A DNA stretch of 37,298 nucleotides from a virus. The position numbers and the translations under genes were made by a program. Shown piece after piece: positions 15,097 to 21,751 of this stretch. Position 1 is the first letter of the stretch, and each line of letters starts with the position of its first letter. The notes under the pieces are model-generated. The model searched no databases. It was not told the origin of the DNA and saw only the letters and a program-made list of their open reading frames with translations. Location: the IMG/VR virus record IMGVR_UViG_3300011440_000040, positions 1 through 37,298 of that record; one strand, 5' to 3'.

Positions 15097-15692
15097 GATT
15101 GACCTTGATACTTCTTGTTAAAATCCTTTCGCAATATAGGTATGCCCCCCCCCCCGCCACAGGGTGATCCGCCATACAACTTGTGCAATTCCAGCAACCA
15201 GTATCCATCTAGGTCTAAATAGACCGACTTCTTAGCGGCCAGCAATGATTTGCGTGGATGTTTCCAGCGAAAGGTTACGTGTGTCCCCTGATCGGCAAGC
15301 AGGAAACGGTCATTCAGGTAGGCATCTTGAATATCGAACACCCAAACCATTTGCCCGTAGAACTTTTCTCGCTCTTGGATTTCTTCCGGAGAAATGGCGC
15401 TATGCTGAAGCTCAATCACTACCCCATACGCGGTCACGGCGTCGGCGCGATGTCGTTGACCACGCTTTTCGATAGTGACCTCGACATCGTTAAACAGCGA
15501 CTTCCATTCACGATGCCAAAGTGTTTCGGGTTCAAACCATAGATCGCAGTCGGCCCTGGCCTGGTGCGCCCAATGCCAAACGACAACCTTTCCGCATTTG
15601 GCGATTACGGTTTCTCCGCAAGTTGGGCACAAGGCGGTCATTCCTGGCATCGCTTCAATTTTTCGCCCATTTATGTTTAGCCCGTACTGCAT
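15093..15692 (-). CDS. CoiA-like putative nuclease with a zinc-ribbon start
   Basis: A 199-residue protein; GGAG lies seven bases before the ATG. The N-terminus has ALCPTCGETV and WHWAHQARADCD, the metal-binding opening of competence CoiA-like proteins. Residues about 85-115 read HRADAVTAYGVVIELQHS, a D...ExQ nuclease core of the PD-(D/E)XK type, followed by SPEEIQEREKFY as in CoiA. The last 25 residues follow a run of 11 Gs in the coding strand (15145-15155), so the C-terminus would change with any slip there. Function in the phage (DNA repair, recombination or attack on foreign DNA) unknown. Confidence 0.75.
   Translation of the reverse strand: MQYGLNINGRKIEAMPGMTALCPTCGETVIAKCGKVVVWHWAHQARADCDLWFEPETLWHREWKSLFNDVEVTIEKRGQRHRADAVTAYGVVIELQHSAISPEEIQEREKFYGQMVWVFDIQDAYLNDRFLLADQGTHVTFRWKHPRKSLLAAKKSVYLDLDGYWLLELHKLYGGSPCGGGGGIPILRKDFNKKYQGQS
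15145..15155. repeat. Homopolymer of 11 C (G on the coding strand) inside the CoiA-like gene
   Basis: An uninterrupted run of 11 C on the plus strand within codons for a Gly-rich stretch. Such tracts are prone to slippage, and a one-base change would alter the last 17 or so residues and the coupling to the next gene. It may be a phase-variable tract or an assembly length error. Confidence 0.9.
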
Positions 15693-15714
15693 ATTGATCT
15701 CCAGATTGGTCTAT

Positions 15715-15911
15715 GTACGGTTTTGTGTAGGGTTTAGTCGAGTGTGTATGGTTGTGTATGGTTTTGCCATTGTTGTATATATGAAAATAATGATGAATTT
15801 TATAAGATTTGATGTCCCGCAATAATCTATATATAGATACAATGGTAAAACCATACACAACGGTGCAAACCATACACAACACACGAGTGTATGGTTTGCG
15901 AAACCCTACAC
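15715..15911. repeat. Array of GTGTATGGTTT repeats in inverted arrangement around an AT-rich core (candidate replication origin)
   Basis: Copies of GTGTA(T/G)GGTTT occur at 15725 and, ten bases apart, at 15744 and 15754, with a weaker one at 15715. On the right, inverted copies start at 15847, 15867 and 15901, and a direct copy at 15887. The two inner blocks extend into a long inverted repeat: GTGTATGGTTTT, then CCATTGT and TATATAT on the left (15754-15782), mirrored at 15829-15858. Between them is a 46-base AT-rich stretch. The array lies between the primase-helicase stop and the CoiA-like gene. Iterons with an unwinding core fit an origin; a regulatory operator array is the alternative. Confidence 0.8.
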
Positions 15912-18215
15912 GGTTTCTAGCAAAGTAAAGCGATAAACATAGCCGGAACCCTTACGCTCCTTCTTAACATTCAGCCGCGTAAGTTCTCGCCCGAAATTGG
16001 TACTGTTCAATTCATGATGGCCGGAACGGGTACACCACAGCGCGTAATTTTGAAATGCGGATGTCGCTTGCGTGCCGCCGCCCGCCTCCGTGCGCTCTTT
16101 CAGCCATTGCGCTACGGGATTGCTTTCCATGCGGAACTCATCTTTGGCGGCGTTGATCGCGGCAGCTTCGCTGAATTGTCCTTGTCGTCGCAAGCGCAAT
16201 AGGCCTTCCATTGCCCAATTGAGGATGCCGGGAAGCTCCTCGCACAAGGCGACGATCAGATGAATGTCTTTTTCAGCGTCCTTAAAAACACGGTGAAAAG
16301 GAATGAGTTTTAGGCGGCGATACAATGCATTGGAGGTGTCTTTGACATTTGGCTTATCATTCATGGCCCACCAAATTTTGGCGGTACTCTTGAATGGGAA
16401 CGGCTTACCGTAGATAGCGCGCGCCATGATAGTTTCGCCAGAGACGATGCGCTTGATATAGCCTTCCGCCATATTGCCGCCGCGCTCGGACTCGGTAGAG
16501 AATACAATGCGCTTGCCCGGTAGTTCAGCCAGATCATAGTTGCCTGCCATGCCGATTGTTTGGAAGTCCATGCCAACCGCAAGTGGCCCCAGCAGCTTGC
16601 TCAAGATTGTAATCATGACCGTCTTGCCGTTGCCACCCTCCCCGGCCAGCCAGACCATCGCTTCTCGGTTGGTTTCCTGTGTCAAGCTGTAACCAACTAA
16701 CTCTTGAAGGATGGAAGCAAGATCGTCATCGGGTGCCTTGCCATCCTCTTTGACAAGCACCTCGCTGATAAACTTCTTAAAGCGTGGGCACGTTGCGTAG
16801 TAGTCATACTCGTAGGAGAGGCAATAACTAAGGAGATCGTCGCGCTCGTGGTCACGCAAAAGCATAGTGTCTAGGTCAAATGTACCATTCTTGAGATTTA
16901 GCAAATTGCCGCCATCTAGCTCCGCCCCTGCTCGCGCTCGCCTTGCTTGCGCCATACCTTCAACACTGACGACGCGGGAACGAGAACGTTTGGTAGCTGA
17001 TACATAGGCTTGAAATGCTTTTGCCTTGTCGTCATCGCCTTCCTTGCGCGCCTTTGCCGTGGCTTCCCGTGCCTGCTGGTTCATGGCCCGAAACATCACT
17101 TGCAGTTGGTCTTGCACGCCAAGCATTTCGTCGCGCTGCCAAAAGGAGCCACTCCATTGATACCAAGCCTGATGACCCGTAACAAAAAGCCAGTCATTAG
17201 CGAACCAATCAAGCCATGCGTCAAGTAACCCCCCGTCCTCTGGGTTATAGTCAAAGACTTTTGGGGCCGATATTTCTGCCGGCTCACCGGCGCCATTGCG
17301 AAATATCAGCTTCGGTTGTTCCGGCACATGGCGCGGTTCCTTTTTCCCCCCACTTAGCCCGCTCCGCAACGTATCTCGTATCTCGCGTTCGCCTAGCCCT
17401 ATCGCCATTGCAACTGTCTCTAACTTCTGGGATACTTCGTATTCATCCAACAGGCCAGCCGCTACCAGTTGCCCCAAGCTAAAGGCGCTGCGATTCAACT
17501 GCTCATTACGCCCACCCTCTGACGTGCGCGCTAGCGCATCCAGCTCCTTATCAAGCGCCACCCGTGCATAACGATCCTTGCTATCGCCATTACTATGATG
17601 ACCATTGGTGTAGGGCGCAGCTGGTGGCGGCGCAGCTGGGCGATCCTGTTTTGGCTTCAGCATTTCAAGCACACGGTCCGGCAGCGGCTGCGGTATCACC
17701 TCGTCGGGACGATCCAGCCACCGGTAGTGGCCCACAAAGCCATCCTCCACCCGCTTCTTGAGCGCATCATCCCCGCGATAGATAACGGTGGACGGAGCCA
17801 GCAGGATGTAACCATTGGCACGCACATCAATGCCTGGTGGCAGGCTGCCGGGGCTGTTGCTCAACTTCACATCAGGCGGCATCATGTAGATGAAATGCAC
17901 ACCGTTGGCCGCCGTACTTTGGGAGGCAGTAGGGAACTCTGCGCGCAGGTTGGCGATCAACGCCTCGCTGTCTTCGTCGTAGTGGGACGGGTCGCCATCT
18001 AAGGCAATCACCCCGGACTTGTCACAGGCCAGCCCGATGTTGGCGTCAGGCCATTTGTCCCACCAGGCCTCTATGGTGTCACGGTCAATCGAACCGTCCT
18101 GAAAACCATGCGGCGTCAACGGCTGCTTGCCATTGGGCAGCACGGGGAACACGTACCAGTTATATTTGGCGTACCAGAGAGCGGCGGCTTTTGGATTTAT
18201 TTTCTTGGCGGGCAT
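15906..18215 (-). CDS. Bifunctional primase-polymerase with SF3 (D5-type) helicase
   Basis: A 769-residue replication protein from the ATG at 18215, with GAGG six to seven bases before it; an ATG four codons earlier is possible. Residues about 10-180 are an archaeo-eukaryotic type prim-pol domain with PVLPNGKQPLTPHG and the catalytic acids in VIALDGD. A Pro-rich linker follows (about 190-215). Residues from about 335 form the D5-type N-terminal region with LLNLKNGTFDLDT, then the helicase: Walker A WLAGEGGNGKTVM, then IVFSTESERGGN (Walker B region) and KIWWAMNDKPNVKDTS (sensor region). It should unwind and prime at the phage origin. Confidence 0.92.
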   Translation of the reverse strand: MPAKKINPKAAALWYAKYNWYVFPVLPNGKQPLTPHGFQDGSIDRDTIEAWWDKWPDANIGLACDKSGVIALDGDPSHYDEDSEALIANLRAEFPTASQSTAANGVHFIYMMPPDVKLSNSPGSLPPGIDVRANGYILLAPSTVIYRGDDALKKRVEDGFVGHYRWLDRPDEVIPQPLPDRVLEMLKPKQDRPAAPPPAAPYTNGHHSNGDSKDRYARVALDKELDALARTSEGGRNEQLNRSAFSLGQLVAAGLLDEYEVSQKLETVAMAIGLGEREIRDTLRSGLSGGKKEPRHVPEQPKLIFRNGAGEPAEISAPKVFDYNPEDGGLLDAWLDWFANDWLFVTGHQAWYQWSGSFWQRDEMLGVQDQLQVMFRAMNQQAREATAKARKEGDDDKAKAFQAYVSATKRSRSRVVSVEGMAQARRARAGAELDGGNLLNLKNGTFDLDTMLLRDHERDDLLSYCLSYEYDYYATCPRFKKFISEVLVKEDGKAPDDDLASILQELVGYSLTQETNREAMVWLAGEGGNGKTVMITILSKLLGPLAVGMDFQTIGMAGNYDLAELPGKRIVFSTESERGGNMAEGYIKRIVSGETIMARAIYGKPFPFKSTAKIWWAMNDKPNVKDTSNALYRRLKLIPFHRVFKDAEKDIHLIVALCEELPGILNWAMEGLLRLRRQGQFSEAAAINAAKDEFRMESNPVAQWLKERTEAGGGTQATSAFQNYALWCTRSGHHELNSTNFGRELTRLNVKKERKGSGYVYRFTLLETV

Positions 18216-18232
18216 AGAGGACCTCATGCAAA

Positions 18233-18266
18233 TAGGGGCACGCGCCCAAATAGACGCGTGCCCCTA
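18233..18266. other. 12-bp perfect hairpin before the primase gene
   Basis: TAGGGGCACGCG pairs with CGCGTGCCCCTA across a 10-base loop, in the 44-base gap between the SSB-like gene and primase. On the minus strand it is followed only by TTTGC, so it is a weak terminator at best. It may tune read-through or mRNA stability between the abundant SSB-like protein and the helicase. Confidence 0.65.
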
Positions 18267-18271
18267 CTGGA

Positions 18272-18688
18272 TTAGTTGAAAGGATGGCCGCTGCTGTCGT
18301 CGTCGTCATCATCATCGCCACCACCGGCGAAGACCACTTCAGGCTTTAGCTTGGCAGCTTCCGACTTTGCCTTCTTGGGCGGTGCACCCACAGCAACTCC
18401 CGGCATCGTCTTGCCCTGATACTGCACATCCACCTGGTAGAGCGAAACCTTCTTGCCGATCCACTCGTCGGTATCCTCGCCCAGCAGCTCCACCAGCTTC
18501 TTGATGCGCGTCTTGTTGAGCGTCAGCTTTTGCTCAAGCTCTAGAAACGACAAGACCGGCACGGTATCGCCAGAAGGGAAATTGACCTCTTCCGCTGTCT
18601 TGATGGTGACAACCGTGCGCTCGCCCTCTTCCAAATCCTCACCCTTCAAAAAAGGATTCTTTGTGTACTTCTCGGTATCAAACGCCAT
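18272..18688 (-). CDS. SSB-like phage replication protein with acidic tail
   Basis: A 138-residue protein, with GGAG eight bases before the ATG. The body has NPFLKGEDLEEGERTVVTI, PVLSFLELEQKLTLNKTRI and DTDEWIGKKVSLYQVDVQYQ. This pattern is shared by a family of small proteins in phage replication modules that look like OB-fold proteins. A run of Asp (DDDDDDD) near the C-terminus, before SSGHPFN, resembles the acidic tail used by single-strand binding proteins to recruit partners. It lies just before the primase-helicase. The single-strand binding role is inferred. Confidence 0.6.
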   Translation of the reverse strand: MAFDTEKYTKNPFLKGEDLEEGERTVVTIKTAEEVNFPSGDTVPVLSFLELEQKLTLNKTRIKKLVELLGEDTDEWIGKKVSLYQVDVQYQGKTMPGVAVGAPPKKAKSEAAKLKPEVVFAGGGDDDDDDDSSGHPFN

Positions 18689-18767
18689 TGTGAATCTCCT
18701 GTACTTGATAGTGGCTTGCCATGTGGCTTGCCTGGTTATGTATGTGAACGCCCGTTGGCGTATTCAC

Positions 18768-18983
18768 CTAAAGAACTTCCACTCCCCCCAGATCGCCCAT
18801 CTGCCGAAGCTGGTCATAGTCATCCGTCAGCGCACCGAAGCCTTTGGCCTGCAACTCCGCCTCGTTGAGTGCCGCTTCGACGCGCGCAAGTTCGTTCTTC
18901 TGGCGTGTGGTCGGCTTGGTCAGCAAGGAAAGCGAGTGCCATCGTCGCAGCGTCTTGCGGTATTGTTCGTCGCCTACTCTCAT
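18768..18983 (-). CDS. Small helical hypothetical protein
   Basis: A 71-residue protein from the ATG at 18983, with AAAGG about eight bases before it; a GTG ten codons upstream is an alternative. It is mostly helical and charged: MRVGDEQYRKTLRRWHSLSL, then KNELARVEAALNEAELQAKG and YDQLRQMGDLGG. Possibly a small DNA-associated or regulatory protein; not recognised. Confidence 0.55.
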   Translation of the reverse strand: MRVGDEQYRKTLRRWHSLSLLTKPTTRQKNELARVEAALNEAELQAKGFGALTDDYDQLRQMGDLGGVEVL

Positions 18984-19008
18984 GTGTTGTGCCTTTCGAA
19001 GCTTCCCC

Positions 19009-19043
19009 CCCACAACCGGCGGGGTCTAGTCGCCGGTTGTGGG
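19009..19043. other. 13-bp perfect GC-rich hairpin
   Basis: CCCACAACCGGCG pairs with CGCCGGTTGTGGG across a nine-base loop, upstream of the 71-residue gene. No T-run follows on either strand, so it is not a standard terminator. The 143 bases to its right, up to 19186, hold only a doubtful 27-codon frame on the minus strand. Confidence 0.65.
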
Positions 19044-19186
19044 CCAATACAAGGAGAAACCTACCCGCTATCCAACTTGTCTGAGTCGAACCAACCAAGA
19101 TGGATGTACCGCCGAAAGGATATATGGACGGCTATGCCTCCCATGCCCGCCCTCGGCTGCTATGCGGTGCGGCGGATGTTATCTAT

Positions 19187-19378
19187 TTAGGGTATATAGT
19201 TGGCGCTGACAGCCGCGTGCCCTGTGATGCTTGCCAGGATGAGGGCAACGATTAGCAAGCTGCCTACCAGTATTTGCAAGCAATCGCGCCCCTCTTCAGC
19301 CATTTGTGCTTCCATTGTCGGTGGCTTCGTTACGTCTTGGGGCTGGTTGTCTACGTGACTCCAGTGATCGTTGCTCAT
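19187..19378 (-). CDS. Small protein with C-terminal membrane helix
   Basis: A 63-residue protein whose ATG overlaps the preceding stop (ATGA). The N-terminal half is polar. Residues about 35-53 are hydrophobic (LQILVGSLLIVALILASIT), a single membrane helix. Part of a run of coupled small early genes. Function unknown; such small membrane proteins are sometimes superinfection-exclusion factors, but nothing here shows that. Confidence 0.55.
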   Translation of the reverse strand: MSNDHWSHVDNQPQDVTKPPTMEAQMAEEGRDCLQILVGSLLIVALILASITGHAAVSANYIP

Positions 19379-19581
19379 GCTCGCCTCGCCTCGTTCAGTG
19401 CCGTGATTGCCTTGTCTCGTTTTGCCTCGATACTCTTGTTGATCCTTGCCACTCCTACGCGATCACCGGCTCTGTTGGCTTGCTCCAGTTCCAATTGCAG
19501 GAAGCGAATGTCCAGCAACAAAGCGACGGCATCCAGGCGCAAGGCTTCAACATGATCCGGCCAACGTTTACGCTCTGTCAT
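19375..19581 (-). CDS. Small helical protein
   Basis: A 68-residue protein from the ATG at 19581, inside the end of the preceding gene (14-base overlap). It is highly helical, with VEALRLDAVALLLDIRFLQL and a charged end KSIEAKRDKAITALNEARR; a coiled-coil dimer is likely. An earlier in-frame start would overlap the previous gene by over 100 bases and gives Arg/Trp-rich nonsense-like sequence. Not recognised. Confidence 0.55.
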   Translation of the reverse strand: MTERKRWPDHVEALRLDAVALLLDIRFLQLELEQANRAGDRVGVARINKSIEAKRDKAITALNEARRA

Positions 19582-19900
19582 GGCTGGCGACGCTGTAATG
19601 CGCCAAGTCCTTCTCCTCCAGCTTTGCCCGCAGAACCTTCTCGCGCTCGCTGCTCTCCAACATGGCGGCAATTGCGCCACCTACCATGATGGGGAAGCAA
19701 CAAATGAAAAACCACACGGTAAGCTCGGCAAACAGGTCAATACTTTGCTTCGACCATGCGTACCCGGCGATGACGATCAGGAAGCCGATGGCTCCGAGTA
19801 CCGGCCTACCCGCCGGTGTCTCCGTCAACTTTTTGCCATATCCGAAACTGATAAGCCCTGCGAAGATGACAGCTACGAAAAAACTGATAGCAAGTTCCAC
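19568..19900 (-). CDS. Small integral membrane protein
   Basis: A 110-residue protein starting at GTG 19900, with AAGGAGG seven bases before it. It has three hydrophobic segments: about residues 3-19; 33-48 (VLGAIGFLIVIAGYAW); and 60-83 (LTVWFFICCFPIMVGGAIAA). A charged helix follows (ESSEREKVLRAKLEEKD). It lies in the early leftward operon after the HNH gene. Function unknown. Confidence 0.6.
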   Translation of the reverse strand: MELAISFFVAVIFAGLISFGYGKKLTETPAGRPVLGAIGFLIVIAGYAWSKQSIDLFAELTVWFFICCFPIMVGGAIAAMLESSEREKVLRAKLEEKDLAHYSVASHDRA

Positions 19901-19948
19901 GAGATTCCTCCTTGTAAGGACAAGATGAATGAAGGGGTGATATTTTGG

Positions 19949-20500
19949 TTACAGATGGTTCGTGATGCGCTTGGGTGTCTTTGCGGCGGTGATTCCCGCC
20001 AGGTAGAGGTGCTTATGCGACGGGAAATTCAGGTAGGCGAATTCACCCCATGCAGCGAAGGCGGCGGCGTCGTAGGCAAGGCCGGCATCTTCTTGGGTGC
20101 TGAAGACTCCTATGTGCTTGCGAACACCGTTCACGCAAATTCCAGCGCGCCACTTGTCGGCGCACTTGTATGCGTAAACGCCCTTAAAATGACTCTTGCC
20201 CTGTTGCACATAGCCATTAGCGGTGTTCTGGCTGCGCGTGGCAATCCTCAAATTCTCTCGCCGGTTGTCGAGCAGAACGTGATTGATGTGGTCAACATCA
20301 AGACCCTTTGGCGCGTCCATGATGAAACGATGAAGAAGCACCTTCTTGGTGCGGTGCTCCCCATCTTCCCCAAGAATCCTGCGCTTGCCTACGGCATAGC
20401 CGTTGTTGTCAAGACACCACTTGTACTGGCCGATCCATTCGTAGTCCTCATCGCTAACAAGGGTCACCGCGCCGCGCGTAAGGGGAATAGAGACGGCCAT
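19949..20500 (-). CDS. HNH homing endonuclease with AP2 DNA-binding domain
   Basis: A 183-residue protein. The ATG overlaps the XRE regulator stop (TGATG). Residues about 55-85 are the HNH core: LLHRFIMDAPKGLDVDHINH then NRRENLRIAT, with H57, D70-H71 and N83. Residues about 104-160 are an AP2/ERF-type domain: HFKGVYAYKCADKWRAGI, then KHIGVFSTQEDAGLAYDAAA and AYLNF. This HNH-AP2 fusion is a common free-standing phage homing endonuclease, so it may be selfish and not needed by the phage. Confidence 0.9.
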   Translation of the reverse strand: MAVSIPLTRGAVTLVSDEDYEWIGQYKWCLDNNGYAVGKRRILGEDGEHRTKKVLLHRFIMDAPKGLDVDHINHVLLDNRRENLRIATRSQNTANGYVQQGKSHFKGVYAYKCADKWRAGICVNGVRKHIGVFSTQEDAGLAYDAAAFAAWGEFAYLNFPSHKHLYLAGITAAKTPKRITNHL

Positions 20501-20721
20501 CAGGCAACCTCTTTTGTCACAAGGTCAACCTTGTCAATCAATTCGCTGGTTTCCATGCCAAAAAAACTAGCCATGTCGCGCAGCAAGGGGACAGAAGGCA
20601 GGTTGTTGCCACTCTCGATTTGGGAAATGGTCGTTTGCCAAACGCCGAGCGCATCCCCTAAGTCTTTTTGGCTCATGCCGTTCTTACTGCGTAGCTCGCG
20701 GATACGTTCGCCAAGCATCAT
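20500..20721 (-). CDS. Small XRE-family regulator (Cro-like)
   Basis: A 73-residue protein that is almost only a helix-turn-helix: IRELRSKNGMSQKDLGDALG, then WQTTISQIESGNNLPS. GGAGGTG lies four bases before the ATG at 20721; a second ATG follows at once. It is the first gene of the long leftward unit and is read from the consensus promoter at 20769-20797, as Cro is in lambdoid phages. The divergent repressor at 20883 is the likely opponent. Confidence 0.85.
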   Translation of the reverse strand: MMLGERIRELRSKNGMSQKDLGDALGVWQTTISQIESGNNLPSVPLLRDMASFFGMETSELIDKVDLVTKEVA

Positions 20722-20755
20722 TGAACACCTCCGTTGTTTCAGAATAACAAAACAG

Positions 20756-20810
20756 AACACTGAAATTGATTATAGCGACTGCCCACAGGATTGTCAACAA
20801 CCAAAATGTT
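20756..20810 (-). promoter_or_regulatory. Consensus sigma-70 promoter for the leftward unit, with operator-like elements
   Basis: On the minus strand TTGACA (20797-20792), 17 bases, then TATAAT (20774-20769): a perfect match to the sigma-70 consensus. A 19-base element AACATTTTGGTTGTTGACA (20810-20792) overlaps the -35. A 13-base element AACACTGAAATTG (plus-strand sense, 20756-20768) touches the -10. Both recur at the promoter at 22.8 kb. Such overlap suggests repressor operators. Confidence 0.9.
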
Positions 20811-20832
20811 TATTCTTGGCAAAATGGCGCAA

Positions 20833-20855
20833 TTATAACGATATTAATGTTATAA
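20833..20855. promoter_or_regulatory. Palindromic operator candidate before the repressor gene
   Basis: TTATAAC, nine bases, GTTATAA is a perfect 7-bp inverted repeat, 28 bases before the repressor ATG. A weaker repeat, TTATAACAC with GGTGATAA, overlaps its right side. It lies where the rightward promoter for the repressor should be (a poor TTGGCA / GATATT pair is visible), so autoregulation is likely. Confidence 0.6.
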
Positions 20856-20882
20856 CACTCCTAATGGTGATAAGGTGGAGTT

Positions 20883-21341
20883 ATGAACAATACTGGCCCA
20901 AGAAGTGATAGAAGTCATCGGGGAATAGAGGCGTTTAGGGAGAGATTGAAGGAGTTGCGAAACGAACGCGGTGTCAGCCAGCAGGAGTTAGCAAATAGGG
21001 TCAAGGAGTATTTGGGAGAAGAGGGGCAAGCCTATCAGTCGTATATAGGCAATATGGAAGATTCAAAGAAGAGCGCGCTGCCATCCGTGCAGGCGCTCCG
21101 CGCGATTGCAGTAATACTGGAAACCAATACCGATTACTTGCTTGGGCTTACCACTGACAGCAGACCCACAGGTGACGTGGATGATCAGGTTGTGGTCGTG
21201 GTGGAAGACCCCGATGAGCGCAGGATTGTACAAGAAGTAGCCGAGGCATTGGCGCGTGCGAACAAGGACGAAAGGCTGTATGTGGCGGGACTGGTGCGAA
21301 AGCTATTGCCGAAGAAACCACGCATCATTGGAGACGAATGA
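20883..21341 (+). CDS. XRE-family phage repressor (CI-like)
   Basis: A 152-residue protein; AAGGTGGAG stands before the ATG. The N-terminal part (about residues 18-88) is an XRE helix-turn-helix domain: FRERLKELRNERGVSQQELA, with YQSYIGNMEDSKKSALPS as recognition region and LRAIAVILETNTDYLLGL closing it. The C-terminal part is acidic then helical and lacks the Ser-Lys peptidase of LexA/CI proteins, so induction by RecA-linked self-cleavage is not expected. It is divergent from the Cro-like gene and upstream of integrase, as a lysogeny repressor would be. Confidence 0.85.
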   Translation: MNNTGPRSDRSHRGIEAFRERLKELRNERGVSQQELANRVKEYLGEEGQAYQSYIGNMEDSKKSALPSVQALRAIAVILETNTDYLLGLTTDSRPTGDVDDQVVVVVEDPDERRIVQEVAEALARANKDERLYVAGLVRKLLPKKPRIIGDE

Positions 21342-21460
21342 AAAAACAAACAATACCCCCTGGTTGGATCGTAAGTTTGTGGCGCTTGCTGTGGCTGCAT
21401 AAGCAAGAGAAACGCATCTGGGTATGCCAGCAGGAAGATGGCGAATACCGAGTTTTGTAG
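21338..21460 (+). CDS. 40-residue protein coupled to the repressor
   Basis: Read directly: the ATG at 21338 overlaps the repressor stop (ATGA) and the frame runs to TAG at 21458-21460. It encodes a basic, Trp-rich peptide, with PPGWIVSLWRLLWLHKQEK and a C-terminal CQQEDGEYRVL. No family recognised. The ATGA overlap is the only support for translation. It might modulate the repressor, but that is speculation. Confidence 0.5.
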   Translation: MKKQTIPPGWIVSLWRLLWLHKQEKRIWVCQQEDGEYRVL

Positions 21461-21570
21461 AAGGCAATAGCGAACTTCAATGCACATCATTTGCTCGTAT
21501 TGGCATGTCAACCATAGGCAACATTTTGGGGATGATGTGATCATGTGCTAGTGTATGGGTATTACATTGT

Positions 21571-21642
21571 CGGGGCGTAGCGCAGCTTGGCAGCGCGCGT
21601 CGTTCGGGACGACGAGGTCGGAGGTTGGACTCCCACTCCACT
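21571..21642 (+). other. tRNA-Pro(CGG)-like segment with degraded 3' part: candidate attP
   Basis: From 21571 the sequence follows a tRNA-Pro: acceptor 5' strand CGGGGCG, TA, D-stem GCGC/GCGC with GG in the loop, and a perfect 5-bp anticodon stem CGTCG/CGACG with loop TTCGGGA (anticodon CGG, G37). The variable loop AGGTC follows. The T-loop is TTGGACT in place of TTCGANT, and the T-stem and 3' acceptor do not pair. It lies 110 bases before the integrase start. Best read as the attP core carrying part of a host tRNA-Pro gene. A decayed phage tRNA is the alternative. Confidence 0.6.
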
Positions 21643-21751
21643 AACCTCAAGACACATCGTTACACCTCTCCACACCGGCATCCACCCCACACATCCTCAT
21701 TTTGTTGTCTCTGGCTTGATAACTTCAGTACACATCAACCGGAGAAACCCT

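Noticed and set aside
15655-15882. 75-codon minus-strand frame across the iteron region
   Set aside because: It is made of the GTGTATGGTTT repeats and AT-rich core, is low in complexity and has no ribosome site.
15715-15911. CRISPR array
   Set aside because: Repeats are only 11 bases, occur in both orientations and lack regular spacers.
19061-19144. Possible 27-codon frame on the minus strand
   Set aside because: Has a weak AGGG upstream but no overlap or coupling and no recognisable pattern.
19580-20908. Long plus-strand reading frame of 442 codons
   Set aside because: It runs antisense through the membrane protein, HNH-AP2 and XRE genes, all of which have clear motifs, coupling and ribosome sites.
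20883-21341. LexA/CI-type self-cleaving repressor
   Set aside because: No Ser-Lys peptidase motif in the C-terminal half; only the helix-turn-helix is supported.
21587-21751. Longer integrase starting inside the tRNA-like segment
   Set aside because: The extension has no ribosome site and unlikely composition; the ATG at 21752 has GGAG at good spacing and fits family length.
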